Shown here piece after piece: positions 27,180-36,841 of a stretch of 64,000 nucleotides of DNA (position 1 is its first letter; the number at the start of each line of letters is the position of its first letter). The notes under the pieces are model-generated. The model searched no databases. It worked only from the letters and a program-made list of their open reading frames with translations, and was not told the origin of the DNA. A program made the translations under genes and the position numbers. Origin of the DNA: Verminephrobacter eiseniae EF01-2 (GTDB lineage Bacteria > Pseudomonadota > Gammaproteobacteria > Burkholderiales > Burkholderiaceae_C); contig NC_008786.1 of NCBI RefSeq assembly GCF_000015565.1, positions 744,001-808,000 on the forward strand, written 5' to 3'.

Positions 27180-28348
27180 GATCGACGGCGGGCGAGCATT
27201 ACCCGGCGCTGGATCATCTCCGTGCACTCGCGGCGCTGATGGTTTTTTGCTGGCATTTTCTGCATTTCACCAACGGCTACCCTGTGCCTTTTGGCCAGGC
27301 CGCCGCCTTCTTGGCGCTGTTCCCGCTGGCATTGCTCGACGAGGGCCATGTGGGCGTTTCCCTGTTCATGACCCTGAGCGGCTATCTTTTTGCCAAGCTG
27401 CTCGATGGTAAAAATATCAGCTACCCCCGCTTTCTGTTCAACCGTGCGCTGCGGCTGCTGCCATTGCTGCTGTTCGTGGTCGCGCTCGAGTTGATTTTTG
27501 CGTTGTTCTCGGCGGCGCCCGGCGCAGAGGTGAAAAATCAGCTGCTGGCGCTGGGCCGGGGCTTGGTGTTTCCGAGCCTTCCCCATGGGGGCTGGTCGAT
27601 CACCGTCGAATGGCATTTTTATCTTCTGCTGCCGCTGTTGCTGCTGCTGGCGCGCAAGTCGCTCTGGAACATGGCCTTGGTGCTGGCCTGCGCCATTTTG
27701 ACCCGATACCTCTGGCACAGGGAATATGGTGAGGTGCAAAATCTGGCGTACTTCACCATCATCGGGCGGATCGATCAATTCGTGCTGGGCATGTTGGCCT
27801 GTCATTTGCCGCGCAGGATTTTGCGCCCGACAACGGGGGACGTGGGGGTCGGGGTGGCGGCGCTGGCTTTTTGCATTTTCTATTGGATGTTCGATGCCCG
27901 GGGCGGATTCATGCGTTCGCCCGGCTACCCTTCGGGCAATCCCCTGTGGATCGTCATGGGCAGCGTGGAGGGGGTTTTCTTTGCCCTTTTCATTGCCTGG
28001 TACGATCGCCGGGAGCCATGCGCCCCGCAGCGCAACCGCAACTCCCGGGCCTGCAGCGGGGTTTCCCTGTTTCTGGCCAGAGTTGGCGAATACTCCTATT
28101 CGATCTATCTGCTGCATATGTTTTTTGTTTTTCATGCGGCAAGGTTCATTCACGAGCGCATCATGGATATATCCCATTTCCTTGTCGCATTGCCCTGGGC
28201 CTTGCTGTGCTTTTTGTTGATGCTGCCGCTGGCCAGGCTGAGCCATCATTGCATCGAGCTGCCATTCATGCAGTGGCGCAAGCCCTACATCATCGAGCGC
28301 GAAAAACCCGCCGGCTCGCCAGATAGGTCAATGGAAAAGAGACCATGA
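27176..28348 (+). CDS. membrane O-acyltransferase (acyltransferase family 3)
   Basis: A 390-residue polytopic protein with about ten helices. The family start HYPALDHLRALAALMVFCWH (with RALAAL and the catalytic His) and the GVSLFMTLSGYLFAK motif identify acyltransferase-3 proteins of the OafA type, which move acetyl or other acyl groups onto sugars in the envelope. ATG 27176 overlaps the upstream stop. Its 3' end overlaps the convergent gtrA-like gene by 59 bp. Confidence 0.85.
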   Translation: MRSTAGEHYPALDHLRALAALMVFCWHFLHFTNGYPVPFGQAAAFLALFPLALLDEGHVGVSLFMTLSGYLFAKLLDGKNISYPRFLFNRALRLLPLLLFVVALELIFALFSAAPGAEVKNQLLALGRGLVFPSLPHGGWSITVEWHFYLLLPLLLLLARKSLWNMALVLACAILTRYLWHREYGEVQNLAYFTIIGRIDQFVLGMLACHLPRRILRPTTGDVGVGVAALAFCIFYWMFDARGGFMRSPGYPSGNPLWIVMGSVEGVFFALFIAWYDRREPCAPQRNRNSRACSGVSLFLARVGEYSYSIYLLHMFFVFHAARFIHERIMDISHFLVALPWALLCFLLMLPLARLSHHCIELPFMQWRKPYIIEREKPAGSPDRSMEKRP

Positions 28349-28658
28349 TCGCAAAAGCCGGAGCCCATATCTGCGGCAATCCCCAGCCCCGAACCCATAA
28401 GACCACCAAGGCCAGGCCCAGCAGATATTGCGCCAGATAAATGGCGCCGACCCACAGCAGGCCGAATCTCCCGCCGGTTTGCCGAAAGACATAGTACCGC
28501 TGCAGGCCATACGCGACCCCGATGCCGACAAGCCAGGAAATGCTGTAGGCCCAGGCATAGGTCATGACCATGAAGTCGAGCAGCAGCCGATACAGCGCAT
28601 AGGAGGCCAGCGTATTCAACGTGCCGGAGGCCAGAAATCGGTGCAGGCTGTGGCGCAT
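28290..28658 (-). CDS. GtrA-like small membrane protein
   Basis: A 122-residue protein with four helices and the family motifs RFLASGTLNTLASYALY and GVAYGLQRYYVFR. GtrA proteins are thought to flip polyprenyl-phosphate sugars made by a GtrB-type transferase. A GtrB-like enzyme is encoded two genes upstream in this operon, which fits. Last gene of the eight-gene operon; it overlaps the convergent acyltransferase. Confidence 0.85.
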   Translation of the reverse strand: MRHSLHRFLASGTLNTLASYALYRLLLDFMVMTYAWAYSISWLVGIGVAYGLQRYYVFRQTGGRFGLLWVGAIYLAQYLLGLALVVLWVRGWGLPQIWAPAFAIMVSFPLTYLASRRVFRAR

Positions 28659-28661
28659 GGA

Positions 28662-29609
28662 TCAGGGGGAATCGATGCCGGCGGCCGGCGGCCGGTGGAG
28701 CGCCCTGGCCAGCACCACGAATCGATCGTAGTCCCGGATATAGTCCTCGGGGTCGTAGTGCTCGGACGCCAGAACCAGCAAGACGGCATCCGGCGAATAG
28801 CGGTACTGAACGCTCCAGGTCATGGGCGGCAACAGCAGTCCCAGTGCGGGGCGGTCCAAAATGAATTCCTCGCTGTGCCGGGCGTCGTCGGCCAGCACAT
28901 GGACGCTGCCCTTGACGGCGACCAGAAACTGGCGGCACTGGTGGTGGGCATGTTCTCCGCGCACCTGCATGCTCGGCACATCGAACACCAAAAAATACCG
29001 GCGCACGGCAAAGGGCACATCGCTGCCGAATTCGGCCACCGACAGGCTGCCCCGCATGTCCTGCACCTGGTGCAAGTGGTGCAGGGTCACGCCGTCGACG
29101 CCGGTCGGGCGCGGGCCTGGCGTCCCGGTCTTTGCGCCCGGGGTTTGCACATAGCCGACGATCTTTGCCGGGTTGCCCACCACGATGGCCTTGGGCGGCA
29201 CGGAGCGGGTGACGACCGCGCCTGCGCCAACCATCGCCTGCGCGCCGACCGTGATGCCTGGCAGCAAGGTGGCATTGGCGCCTATCGATGCCCCCTGGCG
29301 CACGACGGTCCGGGCAAAGGCTTCGGGGCGCTGCCGGCTGCGGGGGAAACGGTCATTGCTGAAGGTGGCGTTGGGGCCGACGAACACATCCGATTCCAGC
29401 CGGATGCCATCCCATAGCTGCACACCGCATTTGATGGTGACGCGATCGGCCAGCCAGACGTCGTTTTCGATGAAGACATGGTCGCAGACGTTGCAGTCGG
29501 CGCCGATCCTGGCCCCTGGCAAGACATGGGCGAAGGCCCAGATGCGCGTTCCGGCACCGACTGCGGTGGACTCGCACAGGGCCTGCGGATGGACGAAGTA
29601 ATCAGGCAT
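28662..29609 (-). CDS. wxcM: WxcM-type bifunctional sugar acyltransferase / 3,4-ketoisomerase
   Basis: A 315-residue fusion. The first 150 residues are a left-handed beta-helix acyltransferase: hexapeptide repeats such as VGAGTRIWAFAHVLPGARIG and a closing AIVVGNPAKIVG. The last 130 residues are a cupin of the FdtA/QdtA group (MRGSLSVAEFG, RYFLVFDVPSMQVRGEHAHH), which converts dTDP-4-keto-6-deoxyglucose to the 3-keto isomer. Together with the adjacent DegT aminotransferase it provides both flanking steps for a dTDP-3-acylamino-3,6-dideoxyhexose. The exact epimer cannot be read from sequence. Confidence 0.85.
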   Translation of the reverse strand: MPDYFVHPQALCESTAVGAGTRIWAFAHVLPGARIGADCNVCDHVFIENDVWLADRVTIKCGVQLWDGIRLESDVFVGPNATFSNDRFPRSRQRPEAFARTVVRQGASIGANATLLPGITVGAQAMVGAGAVVTRSVPPKAIVVGNPAKIVGYVQTPGAKTGTPGPRPTGVDGVTLHHLHQVQDMRGSLSVAEFGSDVPFAVRRYFLVFDVPSMQVRGEHAHHQCRQFLVAVKGSVHVLADDARHSEEFILDRPALGLLLPPMTWSVQYRYSPDAVLLVLASEHYDPEDYIRDYDRFVVLARALHRPPAAGIDSP

Positions 29610-30567
29610 GGGGCCGCTCGCCGGGGTTGCTGACGCCGGGCGGGCCGAACTGCTCGTCGCGCAGCACCACGGCCAGGGGCCGCGCCTTGGTGTTTTCGTA
29701 GGCGCGCCAGGCGTAGGAGCCGACGACGCCCAGGCTGAGCAGGTTCAGCGCGCCAAAGAAAACGATCGTCAGCATGATCATGGCATAGCCGGGCACAGTG
29801 ATGGCGCCGAGCAGCTTGGCGGCCAGCACGGCGGCGCCCACCACCGTGGCCGCCAGCGTGCCGCCCAGGCCGGCGCGCAGCAGCCAGCGGATGGGCAGGT
29901 CGGTGAAGGAGAAAATGCTGTCGGCCATGTAGCCGAGCTTTTTGCGCAGCGTCCATGCCGACACGCCATGCTGGCGCGGCTGGCGCACATAGGACAGTTG
30001 TTGGCGGCGAAAACCCAGCCAGAACATCTGCGCGATCAACGAGCTATGGCGCTCTTGCAGTTGCAGCAAGCTGTCCCTGAAGGCCCGGTTGCAGGCAAAC
30101 ACATCCACCCCGCCCGGGGGGATTTCGGACAGCACGTAACGCCGGTAAAGCCACCAGAAAATCTGCGCCGGCAAGCGCGTGGTCAGCGGCTCGTGGCGCG
30201 TCTGCCGCACGCCGATGACCACATCGCAATCGGCGCGCAGCAGGGCTGCGTGCATGCGCAGCACCAACTCGGGCGGCTCCTGCAGGTCGGCCGCCAGCAC
30301 GGCAAAATACGCTCCGCTGGCCCGTTGCAGCGCGACACGGATGGCGGCAAAAGAGCCGAAGTTGCGCGACAGCAGCACCAGGCGCGCGCGCAGCGCGCAG
30401 TGCGGCAATCGCTCGCGCAGGATCTCGTAGCAGCGGTCCGGGCTGCCATCGACCACGAACACGGTTTCCATCGCCCCCTCCAGCCGGGCGTGCAGCGACT
30501 GCACGGCTGCCAGCAGGTCTGGCAGGCCGGTCTCGTTGCGGTACACCGGGATCAGCAGCGAGAGCAT
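29602..30567 (-). CDS. GT2 glycosyltransferase, GtrB/DPM1-like
   Basis: A 321-residue GT-A transferase. The N-terminal catalytic domain has LSLLIPVYRNETGLPDLL, VFVVDGSPDRCYEILRERL and the metal-binding region ADLQEPPELV; two C-terminal helices (about 240-295) anchor it as in GtrB. Such enzymes load a sugar onto undecaprenyl phosphate, with GtrA flipping it. Start ATG 30567 is 2 bp past the aminotransferase stop; the end overlaps wxcM by 8 bases. Confidence 0.87.
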   Translation of the reverse strand: MLSLLIPVYRNETGLPDLLAAVQSLHARLEGAMETVFVVDGSPDRCYEILRERLPHCALRARLVLLSRNFGSFAAIRVALQRASGAYFAVLAADLQEPPELVLRMHAALLRADCDVVIGVRQTRHEPLTTRLPAQIFWWLYRRYVLSEIPPGGVDVFACNRAFRDSLLQLQERHSSLIAQMFWLGFRRQQLSYVRQPRQHGVSAWTLRKKLGYMADSIFSFTDLPIRWLLRAGLGGTLAATVVGAAVLAAKLLGAITVPGYAMIMLTIVFFGALNLLSLGVVGSYAWRAYENTKARPLAVVLRDEQFGPPGVSNPGERPHA

Positions 30568-30569
30568 CT

Positions 30570-31676
30570 TCAGGCCCGGGCAAAGAAAGAGCGGACTGCG
30601 GCGCTGACCCGGTCCACATCCGCGTCGGACAGACCGGGGTAGCAGGGCAGGGACAGGACCTGGGCGCAGGCTTGCTGCGTCACCGTCAGCGGGCCGCAGC
30701 AGGCCGCGCCCGGGTAGGCGCGCTGAAGGTGGTCCGCCACCGGGTAATGCAGCCCGAAGCCGACCGCTTGCGCTTGCAGATGCTGCGCCAGTGCGTCGCG
30801 CTGCGCGGTGCGCAGCACGTACAGGTGGGCCACGAAATCCGGCCCCGGCGGCGCCGGACAGCGCAGCGGCAGCCCCGCCAAGGCGGCACTGTAGCGGGCG
30901 GCGACCCGACGGCGCCAGGCATTGTGCGCGTCGAGCTGCGGCAGTTTGGCCAGCAGCACCGCCGCCTGCAATTCGTCGAGCCGGCTGTTGCGCCCCCCGG
31001 GGATGTCGACATGGTATTTGTCGGACCAGCCATATTGGCGCAGTTGGCGCAGCCTGTCGGCCAGCGCCGCGTTCGCGGTCAGCACCGCCCCGCCGTCGCC
31101 CAAGGCCCCCAGGTTCTTGGTCGGGTAAAAGCTCAGGCAGGCAAGATCGCCCCAGGCGCCGGCTTTTTTGCCTTGCAGTTCGGCGCCATGGGCCTGGGCG
31201 CAGTCCTCGATCAGCGCCACCCCGGCGTTGGCGCACAGCGCGGCAATGGCCGGCATATTGGCCATCTGGCCGTACAAGTGGGTCGCGATCACGGCCGCCG
31301 GTTTCGGCGCCAGCGCCAGCGCCTGGGCCAATGCGTCGGGGCACAGGGTGAGCGTGTCTTCGGTGACATCGACATACAGCGGCCTGGCCCCTACGGCATG
31401 CACGGCCGTGCTGGCATAAAAGCCCGCATTCGCCACTGTGACGACGCGCGCTGGCGCGCCGATTCCGAGCGCGCGCAAGGCCAGTTCCAGCGCGTCCGAG
31501 CCGTTGGCCACGCTGACGCAGTGGTCTGTCCGTTGGTAGCTGGCGTAGGCCTGCTCGAACGCGCGCACCTTGCTGCCCAGGATGAAATGGTGGCTGTCGA
31601 GCACGGCGTCGATCGCGCCGCGCAAGTCCAGCCCTGCATTGGCTGAGGCAGCGCAGAACAAGGGGATGGGTTTCAT
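30570..31676 (-). CDS. DegT/DnrJ/EryC1 sugar aminotransferase
   Basis: A 368-residue PLP enzyme. The PLP Lys lies in SFYPTKNLGALGDGG, and IEDCAQAHGAE and GSDALELALRALG are family motifs. Next to a FdtA-like ketoisomerase it should transaminate a dTDP-3-keto-6-deoxyhexose, as FdtB/QdtB do. Start overlaps the rmlC stop as ATGA. Confidence 0.9.
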   Translation of the reverse strand: MKPIPLFCAASANAGLDLRGAIDAVLDSHHFILGSKVRAFEQAYASYQRTDHCVSVANGSDALELALRALGIGAPARVVTVANAGFYASTAVHAVGARPLYVDVTEDTLTLCPDALAQALALAPKPAAVIATHLYGQMANMPAIAALCANAGVALIEDCAQAHGAELQGKKAGAWGDLACLSFYPTKNLGALGDGGAVLTANAALADRLRQLRQYGWSDKYHVDIPGGRNSRLDELQAAVLLAKLPQLDAHNAWRRRVAARYSAALAGLPLRCPAPPGPDFVAHLYVLRTAQRDALAQHLQAQAVGFGLHYPVADHLQRAYPGAACCGPLTVTQQACAQVLSLPCYPGLSDADVDRVSAAVRSFFARA

Positions 31677-32230
31677 GTGAACACCTCGGCATGGGCCAGT
31701 GGCGGCGCCTGCGCATCTCTGGGCGACAGCAGGGGCCGGTTGCCGCGCAGGCGCCAGTCTATCGCCAGCGCCGGGTCGTCCCAGGCGATGCAGCGCTCAT
31801 GGGCGGGCGCGTAGTAGTCGGTGGTCTTGTACAGGCATTCGGCGCTGTCGCTGAGCACGAGGAAGCCATGGGCGAAGCCCGGCGGCACCCAGAGCTGGCG
31901 GTGGTTGTCTGCACTGAGCTCCTCGGCCACCCATTGGCCAAAGCTGGGCGAGCTTTTGCGCAGATCCACCACCACATCCAGCACCGCCCCGCGCACCACG
32001 CGCACCAGTTTGCCCTGCGGTTGCCGGATCTGGTAGTGCAAGCCCCGCAATACGCCTTGGGCGCTGCGGCTGTGGTTGTCCTGCACGAAGCGCCCGGCGC
32101 AACCGGTGGCCTGCTCGAAGGCGCGCTGGTTGAAGCTCTCGTAGAAAAAGCCGCGCGCGTCGCCATGAACCTGGGGCTCGATCAGAACGACTTCGGGTAT
32201 GGCCAACGCAGTCACTTGCATGGGAGGCAT
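31673..32230 (-). CDS. rmlC: dTDP-4-dehydrorhamnose 3,5-epimerase
   Basis: A 185-residue cupin with the family motifs GDARGFFYESFNQ, FVQDNHSRSAQGVLRGLHYQ and WVPPGFAHGFLVLSD; His and Asp of the active site are present. Third step of dTDP-L-rhamnose synthesis. Confidence 0.95.
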   Translation of the reverse strand: MPPMQVTALAIPEVVLIEPQVHGDARGFFYESFNQRAFEQATGCAGRFVQDNHSRSAQGVLRGLHYQIRQPQGKLVRVVRGAVLDVVVDLRKSSPSFGQWVAEELSADNHRQLWVPPGFAHGFLVLSDSAECLYKTTDYYAPAHERCIAWDDPALAIDWRLRGNRPLLSPRDAQAPPLAHAEVFT

Positions 32231-32242
32231 GGGAGGGGGGGT

Positions 32243-33127
32243 TCAGTAAATCTTGTCGGCGAGCACGCGCAACAGGTATTGCCCGTACCCGCTTTTGCAC
32301 AGCGGCTGCGCCAGGCGTTCCAACTGTGCGCCGTCGATCCACCGTTGGCGCCAGGCGATCTCCTCGGGGCAGGCGATTTTCAGGCCCTGGCGATGTTCCA
32401 GTGTGGCGATGAACTGCCCGGCCTGTAGCAGGCTTTCGTGGGTGCCGGTGTCCAGCCAGGCGTAGCCACGGCCCATGATTTCGACATGCAGTTGCGCTTG
32501 TTCCAGGTACCGGCGGTTCAGGTCGGTGATCTCGTATTCGCCGCGCTGCGAGGGCTTCAGCCCCCGGGCCAGTTCGACCACCTGGTTGTCATAAAAGTAC
32601 AGCCCCGTCACCGCGTAGCTCGAGGGCGGCGCGGACGGCTTTTCCTGCAGCGAAACCGCCTTGCCTTGGGCATCGAACCCGACCACGCCGTAGCGCTCAG
32701 GGTCTTGCACATGGTAGGCAAACACGCTCGCCCCTTCGGTGCGCGCCATGGCACGGCCCAGGCGTTCGTGAAAGTCGTGGCCGTAGAAGATGTTGTCGCC
32801 CAGCACCAGCGCGCTGGGGGCGTCGCCGAGGAAGGTTTCGCCAATCAGGAACGCCTGCGCCAGGCCGTCCGGGTGCGGCTGCACCGCGTAGTGCAGCGCA
32901 ATGCCCCATTGCTGGCCGGTGCCGAGCAGTTGCTCGAAGCGCGGCGTGTCCTGCGGGGTGCTGATGATCAGGATCTCGCGCATGCCGGCCAGCATCAGGG
33001 TGCTCAGCGGGTAGTAGATCATCGGCTTGTCGTACACCGGCAGCAGTTGCTTGCTGATGGCCAGCGTGGCCGGGTGCAGGCGGGTGCCGGAGCCGCCGGC
33101 CAGGATGATGCCTTTGCGTGTCGTCAT
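32243..33127 (-). CDS. rmlA: glucose-1-phosphate thymidylyltransferase
   Basis: A 294-residue nucleotidyltransferase with [35 protein letters not shown] and [11 protein letters not shown]. It makes dTDP-glucose from glucose 1-phosphate and dTTP and feeds both predicted dTDP-sugar branches. The ATG shares its first base with the rmlD stop (TGATG). Confidence 0.95.
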   Translation of the reverse strand: MTTRKGIILAGGSGTRLHPATLAISKQLLPVYDKPMIYYPLSTLMLAGMREILIISTPQDTPRFEQLLGTGQQWGIALHYAVQPHPDGLAQAFLIGETFLGDAPSALVLGDNIFYGHDFHERLGRAMARTEGASVFAYHVQDPERYGVVGFDAQGKAVSLQEKPSAPPSSYAVTGLYFYDNQVVELARGLKPSQRGEYEITDLNRRYLEQAQLHVEIMGRGYAWLDTGTHESLLQAGQFIATLEHRQGLKIACPEEIAWRQRWIDGAQLERLAQPLCKSGYGQYLLRVLADKIY

Positions 33128-34026
33128 CAGGATGGGCAGAGGATTTCGCTCAACATGCGCGCCACGCCGGTCTGCCAATGGGGCAGGGTCAGGCCGAAGC
33201 GCGTTTGCAGCTTGTGCGTGTCGAGGCGTGAGTTGCGGGGGCGTATGGCCGGGGTCGGGAAGGCGCTGCCGGAGATCGGCAGCACCTCCGTGGCCATGAT
33301 CTTGCCGGCCAACGGCGATTGGCGCGCCCGGGCCAGCACATACCGGGCATAGCCGTTCCAGGTGGTGGCGCCGGCTGCGGCCAGGTGGTACAGGCCCGCA
33401 TCCTGCGGGCGCTGCTGCAGTTGCCGGATGGCGTGGGCCGTGACATCGGCCAGCAGTTCGGCGCCCGTGGGCGCGCCCCACTGGTCATCGATCACCGTCA
33501 GGCGCTCTTGCTGCTGCGCCAGCCGCAGCATGGTCTTGGCAAAGTTGGCGCCGCGCGCCGCGTAGACCCAACTGGTGCGAAAGATCAGGTGCTGCGCGCC
33601 CGATTGCTGCACCGCTTGCTCGCCTTCGAGCTTGGTGCGGCCATAGACGCTGAGCGGCGCAGGGGGGTCGGTCTCCAGCCAGGGCCGCTGCCCGCTGCCG
33701 TCGAACACGTAGTCGGTGCTGTAGTGCACGAACAGCGCCGCCGATCTGGCCGCCTCTTGCGCCAATGCGCCGGGCGTCAGCGCGTTCAGGGTGCGCGCCA
33801 GGTCAGGCTCGCTTTCGGCCTGGTCGACGGCCGTATGGGCCGCCGCGTTCACGATCACGTCCGGGCGCAGCGCGCGCACGGTGTCGACCACGCCGCAGGG
33901 GTTGGCAAAGTCTGCGCAATGCCCGGTGCTGTCATGGCCCAGCGCCGTGACCGGCCCCAAAACCGCCAGGCTGCGCTGCAACTGCCAGCCCAACTGCCCG
34001 TTGCGGCCAAAAAGCAGGATGTTCAT
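33127..34026 (-). CDS. rmlD: dTDP-4-dehydrorhamnose reductase
   Basis: A 299-residue extended SDR. The start [16 protein letters not shown] carries the GxxGxxG nucleotide site; [14 protein letters not shown] and [11 protein letters not shown] (YxxxK) complete the reductase signature. Last step to dTDP-L-rhamnose. ATG 34026 overlaps the rmlB stop. Confidence 0.94.
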   Translation of the reverse strand: MNILLFGRNGQLGWQLQRSLAVLGPVTALGHDSTGHCADFANPCGVVDTVRALRPDVIVNAAAHTAVDQAESEPDLARTLNALTPGALAQEAARSAALFVHYSTDYVFDGSGQRPWLETDPPAPLSVYGRTKLEGEQAVQQSGAQHLIFRTSWVYAARGANFAKTMLRLAQQQERLTVIDDQWGAPTGAELLADVTAHAIRQLQQRPQDAGLYHLAAAGATTWNGYARYVLARARQSPLAGKIMATEVLPISGSAFPTPAIRPRNSRLDTHKLQTRFGLTLPHWQTGVARMLSEILCPS

Positions 34027-35141
34027 GCGCCGCTGCCCGCCGCTCGGATCTCCCCGGCCGCATCGGCCGCATCGGCCGCTGGAACCTGCGGGTAGCAGGT
34101 CTGCACCCAGTCCCGGTAGGCGCCGGTCTGTACCTGGGCCACCCATTGCGGGTGCTCCAGATACCACTGCACGGTCTTGCGGATGCCGCTGGCCCAGGTC
34201 TCGGCCGGTTGCCAGCCCAGTTCGCGCCCGATCTTGCGCGCGTCGATGGCGTAGCGCCGGTCATGGCCGGGGCGATCTTGCACATGCGCGATCTGGCTCA
34301 GGTAGCTCTGGCCGTCGGGACGGGGCCGCAGCGCGTCGAGCAGGGTGCAGATGCTGTGCACGATGTCGATGTTGGCTTGCTCGTTGCCGCCTCCGATGTG
34401 GTAGCTGTGGCCCACCTGGCCGGCCTCCAGCACGCGGCGGATGGCGCTGCAATGGTCTTTCACATACAGCCAGTCACGCCGCTGCAGGCCGTCGCCGTAC
34501 ACCGGCAATGGCTGGCCCCCCAGGGCGTTGACGATCATCAGCGGGATCAGTTTCTCCGGGAACTGCAACGGCCCGTAGTTGTTGCTGCAATGGGTGGTCA
34601 GCACCGGCAGGCCATAGGTGTGGTGCCAGGCGCGCACCAAGTGGTCGCTGGCCGCCTTGCTGGCGCTGTAGGGGCTGTTGGGCTGGAATGCGCGGGTTTC
34701 GGCGAAAGCCGGCTCCCGGGGCGCCAAAGAGCCGTAGACCTCGTCGGTGCTCACTTGCAGGAAGCGCAAGCCCTGCCGGGCGCGGTCGGGCAGCGCGGCG
34801 CCGTATCGGCGCACCGCTTCGAGCAGCCGGAAAGTGCCGACGATGTTGGTCTGGATGAAATCTTCCGGGCCGTGGATGGAGCGATCGACATGCGACTCGG
34901 CCGCGAAATGGACGATGGCGCGCGGCTGGTGCTCGGCCAGCAAGCCGGCCAGCAATGCGCTGTCGCCGATGTCCCCTTGCACGAACCGATGGCGCGGGTC
35001 TTGGCGCAGGCCCTCCAGGTTGTGCAGGTTGCCGGCGTAGCTCAGCTTGTCGAGGTTGAGCACCGGCTCGTCTGAAGACGCAAGCCAGTCGAGCACGAAG
35101 TTGGCGCCGATGAAGCCCGCGCCGCCGGTAACCAAAATCAT
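34023..35141 (-). CDS. rmlB: dTDP-glucose 4,6-dehydratase
   Basis: A 372-residue extended SDR with VTGGAGFIGANFVLDW, STDEVYGSL and YSASKAASDHLVRAWHHTYG, which match RmlB. First gene of the glycan operon. Its product, dTDP-4-keto-6-deoxyglucose, is the branch point between RmlC and the WxcM ketoisomerase. The C-terminus ends in an Ala/Asp-rich extension (VPAADAADAAGE) not typical of the family. Confidence 0.95.
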   Translation of the reverse strand: MILVTGGAGFIGANFVLDWLASSDEPVLNLDKLSYAGNLHNLEGLRQDPRHRFVQGDIGDSALLAGLLAEHQPRAIVHFAAESHVDRSIHGPEDFIQTNIVGTFRLLEAVRRYGAALPDRARQGLRFLQVSTDEVYGSLAPREPAFAETRAFQPNSPYSASKAASDHLVRAWHHTYGLPVLTTHCSNNYGPLQFPEKLIPLMIVNALGGQPLPVYGDGLQRRDWLYVKDHCSAIRRVLEAGQVGHSYHIGGGNEQANIDIVHSICTLLDALRPRPDGQSYLSQIAHVQDRPGHDRRYAIDARKIGRELGWQPAETWASGIRKTVQWYLEHPQWVAQVQTGAYRDWVQTCYPQVPAADAADAAGEIRAAGSGA

Positions 35142-35187
35142 GGGATGGGCCGTTGGAGGTGCCTTGCGGCAAGCCGGCGATTATCCA

Positions 35188-35976
35188 TCACGAGGCAGTC
35201 TCCTCGGGGGCGTCGGGCGCCCGGGTGTGCTTGATGAACAGTTGCGCGGCCCACAGGCCGACCTCGTACAGGGCGCACATGGACAGGGCCAGCGACAACT
35301 GCGAGACCACGTCGGGCGGGGTCACGATGGCCGCCACGATAAACGACAGCACGACGAAATAGCCGCGAAATTCGCGCAGCTTTTGCACACTGACCACGCC
35401 CATGCGCACCAAGACCACGAGGGCAATCGGCACCTCGAACGCCAGCCCAAAGGCCAGGAACATCGACAGCACGAAGTTCAGGTAGGCCTCGATGTCGGGC
35501 GCTGCCGTAATGGTCTTGGGCGCAAAGCTCTGGATGAAAGCAAACAGTTGGCCGAACACCCAGTAGTAGCAAAACGCCACGCCGATGAAAAACAGCAGCG
35601 TGCTGGAGAGCACCAGCGGCAGCACCAGCCTTTTCTCGTGCGCATACAGGCCGGGTGCGACAAAGGCCCAGACCTGCCACAGCACATAGGGCAGGGCCAG
35701 CAAAAAGGCCGTCATCAGCAGGATTTTCAGCGGCACCACGAACGGCGAGATCACCGAAGTGGCGATCAGCGTGGCCCCCTTGGGCAGGTGCGCCACCAGC
35801 GGCGCGGCCAGAAAGTCGTACAGCGCGCCGGGCCCCGGAAAGAAAAACAGGATGACCAGCGCGATGCCAACGGCGGCGATGGCTTTGAGCAGCCGGTCGC
35901 GCAGTTCCACCAGGTGCTGCACGAAGGGCTGTTCGGTGCCGGCGAGTTCGTCTTCCGGGGAGGGGGTTTCGGACAT
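35188..35976 (-). CDS. tatC: twin-arginine translocase TatC
   Basis: A 262-residue polytopic protein with six helices. The N-terminal FVQHLVELRDRLLKA, VLWQVWAFVAPGLYAHEK and the C-terminal AIVTPPDVVSQ are signature TatC elements. TatC binds the RR signal of folded substrates; one such substrate may be the TctC-like protein at 43132-44127. Confidence 0.95.
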   Translation of the reverse strand: MSETPSPEDELAGTEQPFVQHLVELRDRLLKAIAAVGIALVILFFFPGPGALYDFLAAPLVAHLPKGATLIATSVISPFVVPLKILLMTAFLLALPYVLWQVWAFVAPGLYAHEKRLVLPLVLSSTLLFFIGVAFCYYWVFGQLFAFIQSFAPKTITAAPDIEAYLNFVLSMFLAFGLAFEVPIALVVLVRMGVVSVQKLREFRGYFVVLSFIVAAIVTPPDVVSQLSLALSMCALYEVGLWAAQLFIKHTRAPDAPEETAS

Positions 35977-36045
35977 GTTGGATGCTCGTGGGCGTTCGGG
36001 CCGTCTGTATGGTCGGTAGGCCCGGGCAGCGCGCCCGAAGCGGTG

Positions 36046-36510
36046 TCAGCGGGATTTTCCGGGCCGGTAGCGCGCCACACGGGCCGCGCCGGACAGGGCT
36101 TTGCTGCGCACGCCGCTCCTGGCCTTGTACCACTGGGGCAGCGCGCTGCGCTTGAGGCGCCAGCGCTTGCCCGGGTGTTTGTACTCGGGCGCAGGCACCG
36201 TCGCCGTCGAACCCGGCAGGGGGGCGGCGCTGTCGATGGCCTCGGCCCAGTCCTTCTCGAATGCGCTGGCGCTGGTCTGTATCGAGTCGTGCACCTCGCG
36301 CGCGGCGCTCTCCACCGTGTCCTTCATCTTCTTGAGTTCGTCGAGCTCCATCGAGCGGTTGACCTCGGCCTTGACATCGGCCACATAGCGCTGCGCCTTG
36401 CCCAGCAGCGTGCCGACCGTGCGCGCCACGCGGGGCAGCTTTTCCGGGCCGATCACGATCAGGGCCACGGCGCCGATCAGCGCCATCTTGGACAGGCCGA
36501 TGTCAATCAT
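36046..36510 (-). CDS. tatB: twin-arginine translocase TatB
   Basis: A 154-residue protein: short N-terminal helix with [21 protein letters not shown], the conserved Glu-Lys-Leu-Pro hinge ([10 protein letters not shown]), an amphipathic helix and a basic C-terminal tail. It completes the Tat receptor with TatC. Confidence 0.92.
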
Positions 36511-36549
36511 GGGTCAAGCGCCGGTGCGGGGCCAATCGGCGCCACCGGC

Positions 36550-36774
36550 TCAGCCTTTTGGTTTGGTTTGGACATCGATGGTCTGGTCGGCGGTGGACTG
36601 GTTGGCCACCTGGCCTGCGGGCGCGGTATCGGTCGCCGCGTCCTTCATGCCGTCCTTGAAGCCCTTGACGGCGCTGCCCAGATCGGTGCCGATGTTCCTG
36701 AGTTTCTTGGTGCCGAACACCACGACGACGACCAGCAGCACGATCAGCCAGTGCCAGATGGAAAAAGTGCCCAT
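36550..36774 (-). CDS. tatA: twin-arginine translocase TatA
   Basis: A 74-residue pore protein: [18 protein letters not shown], the [10 protein letters not shown] hinge and amphipathic helix [14 protein letters not shown] 36774 is chosen because family members begin MGxFSIWHW; the upstream frame is spurious. Confidence 0.94.
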   Translation of the reverse strand: MGTFSIWHWLIVLLVVVVVFGTKKLRNIGTDLGSAVKGFKDGMKDAATDTAPAGQVANQSTADQTIDVQTKPKG

Positions 36775-36841
36775 GAGATCTCTCCTGATGAATGGCGCCC
36801 ATTTTAGACGGCGGCCCATGGGCCGGGTTCAGCCCTTGCGT

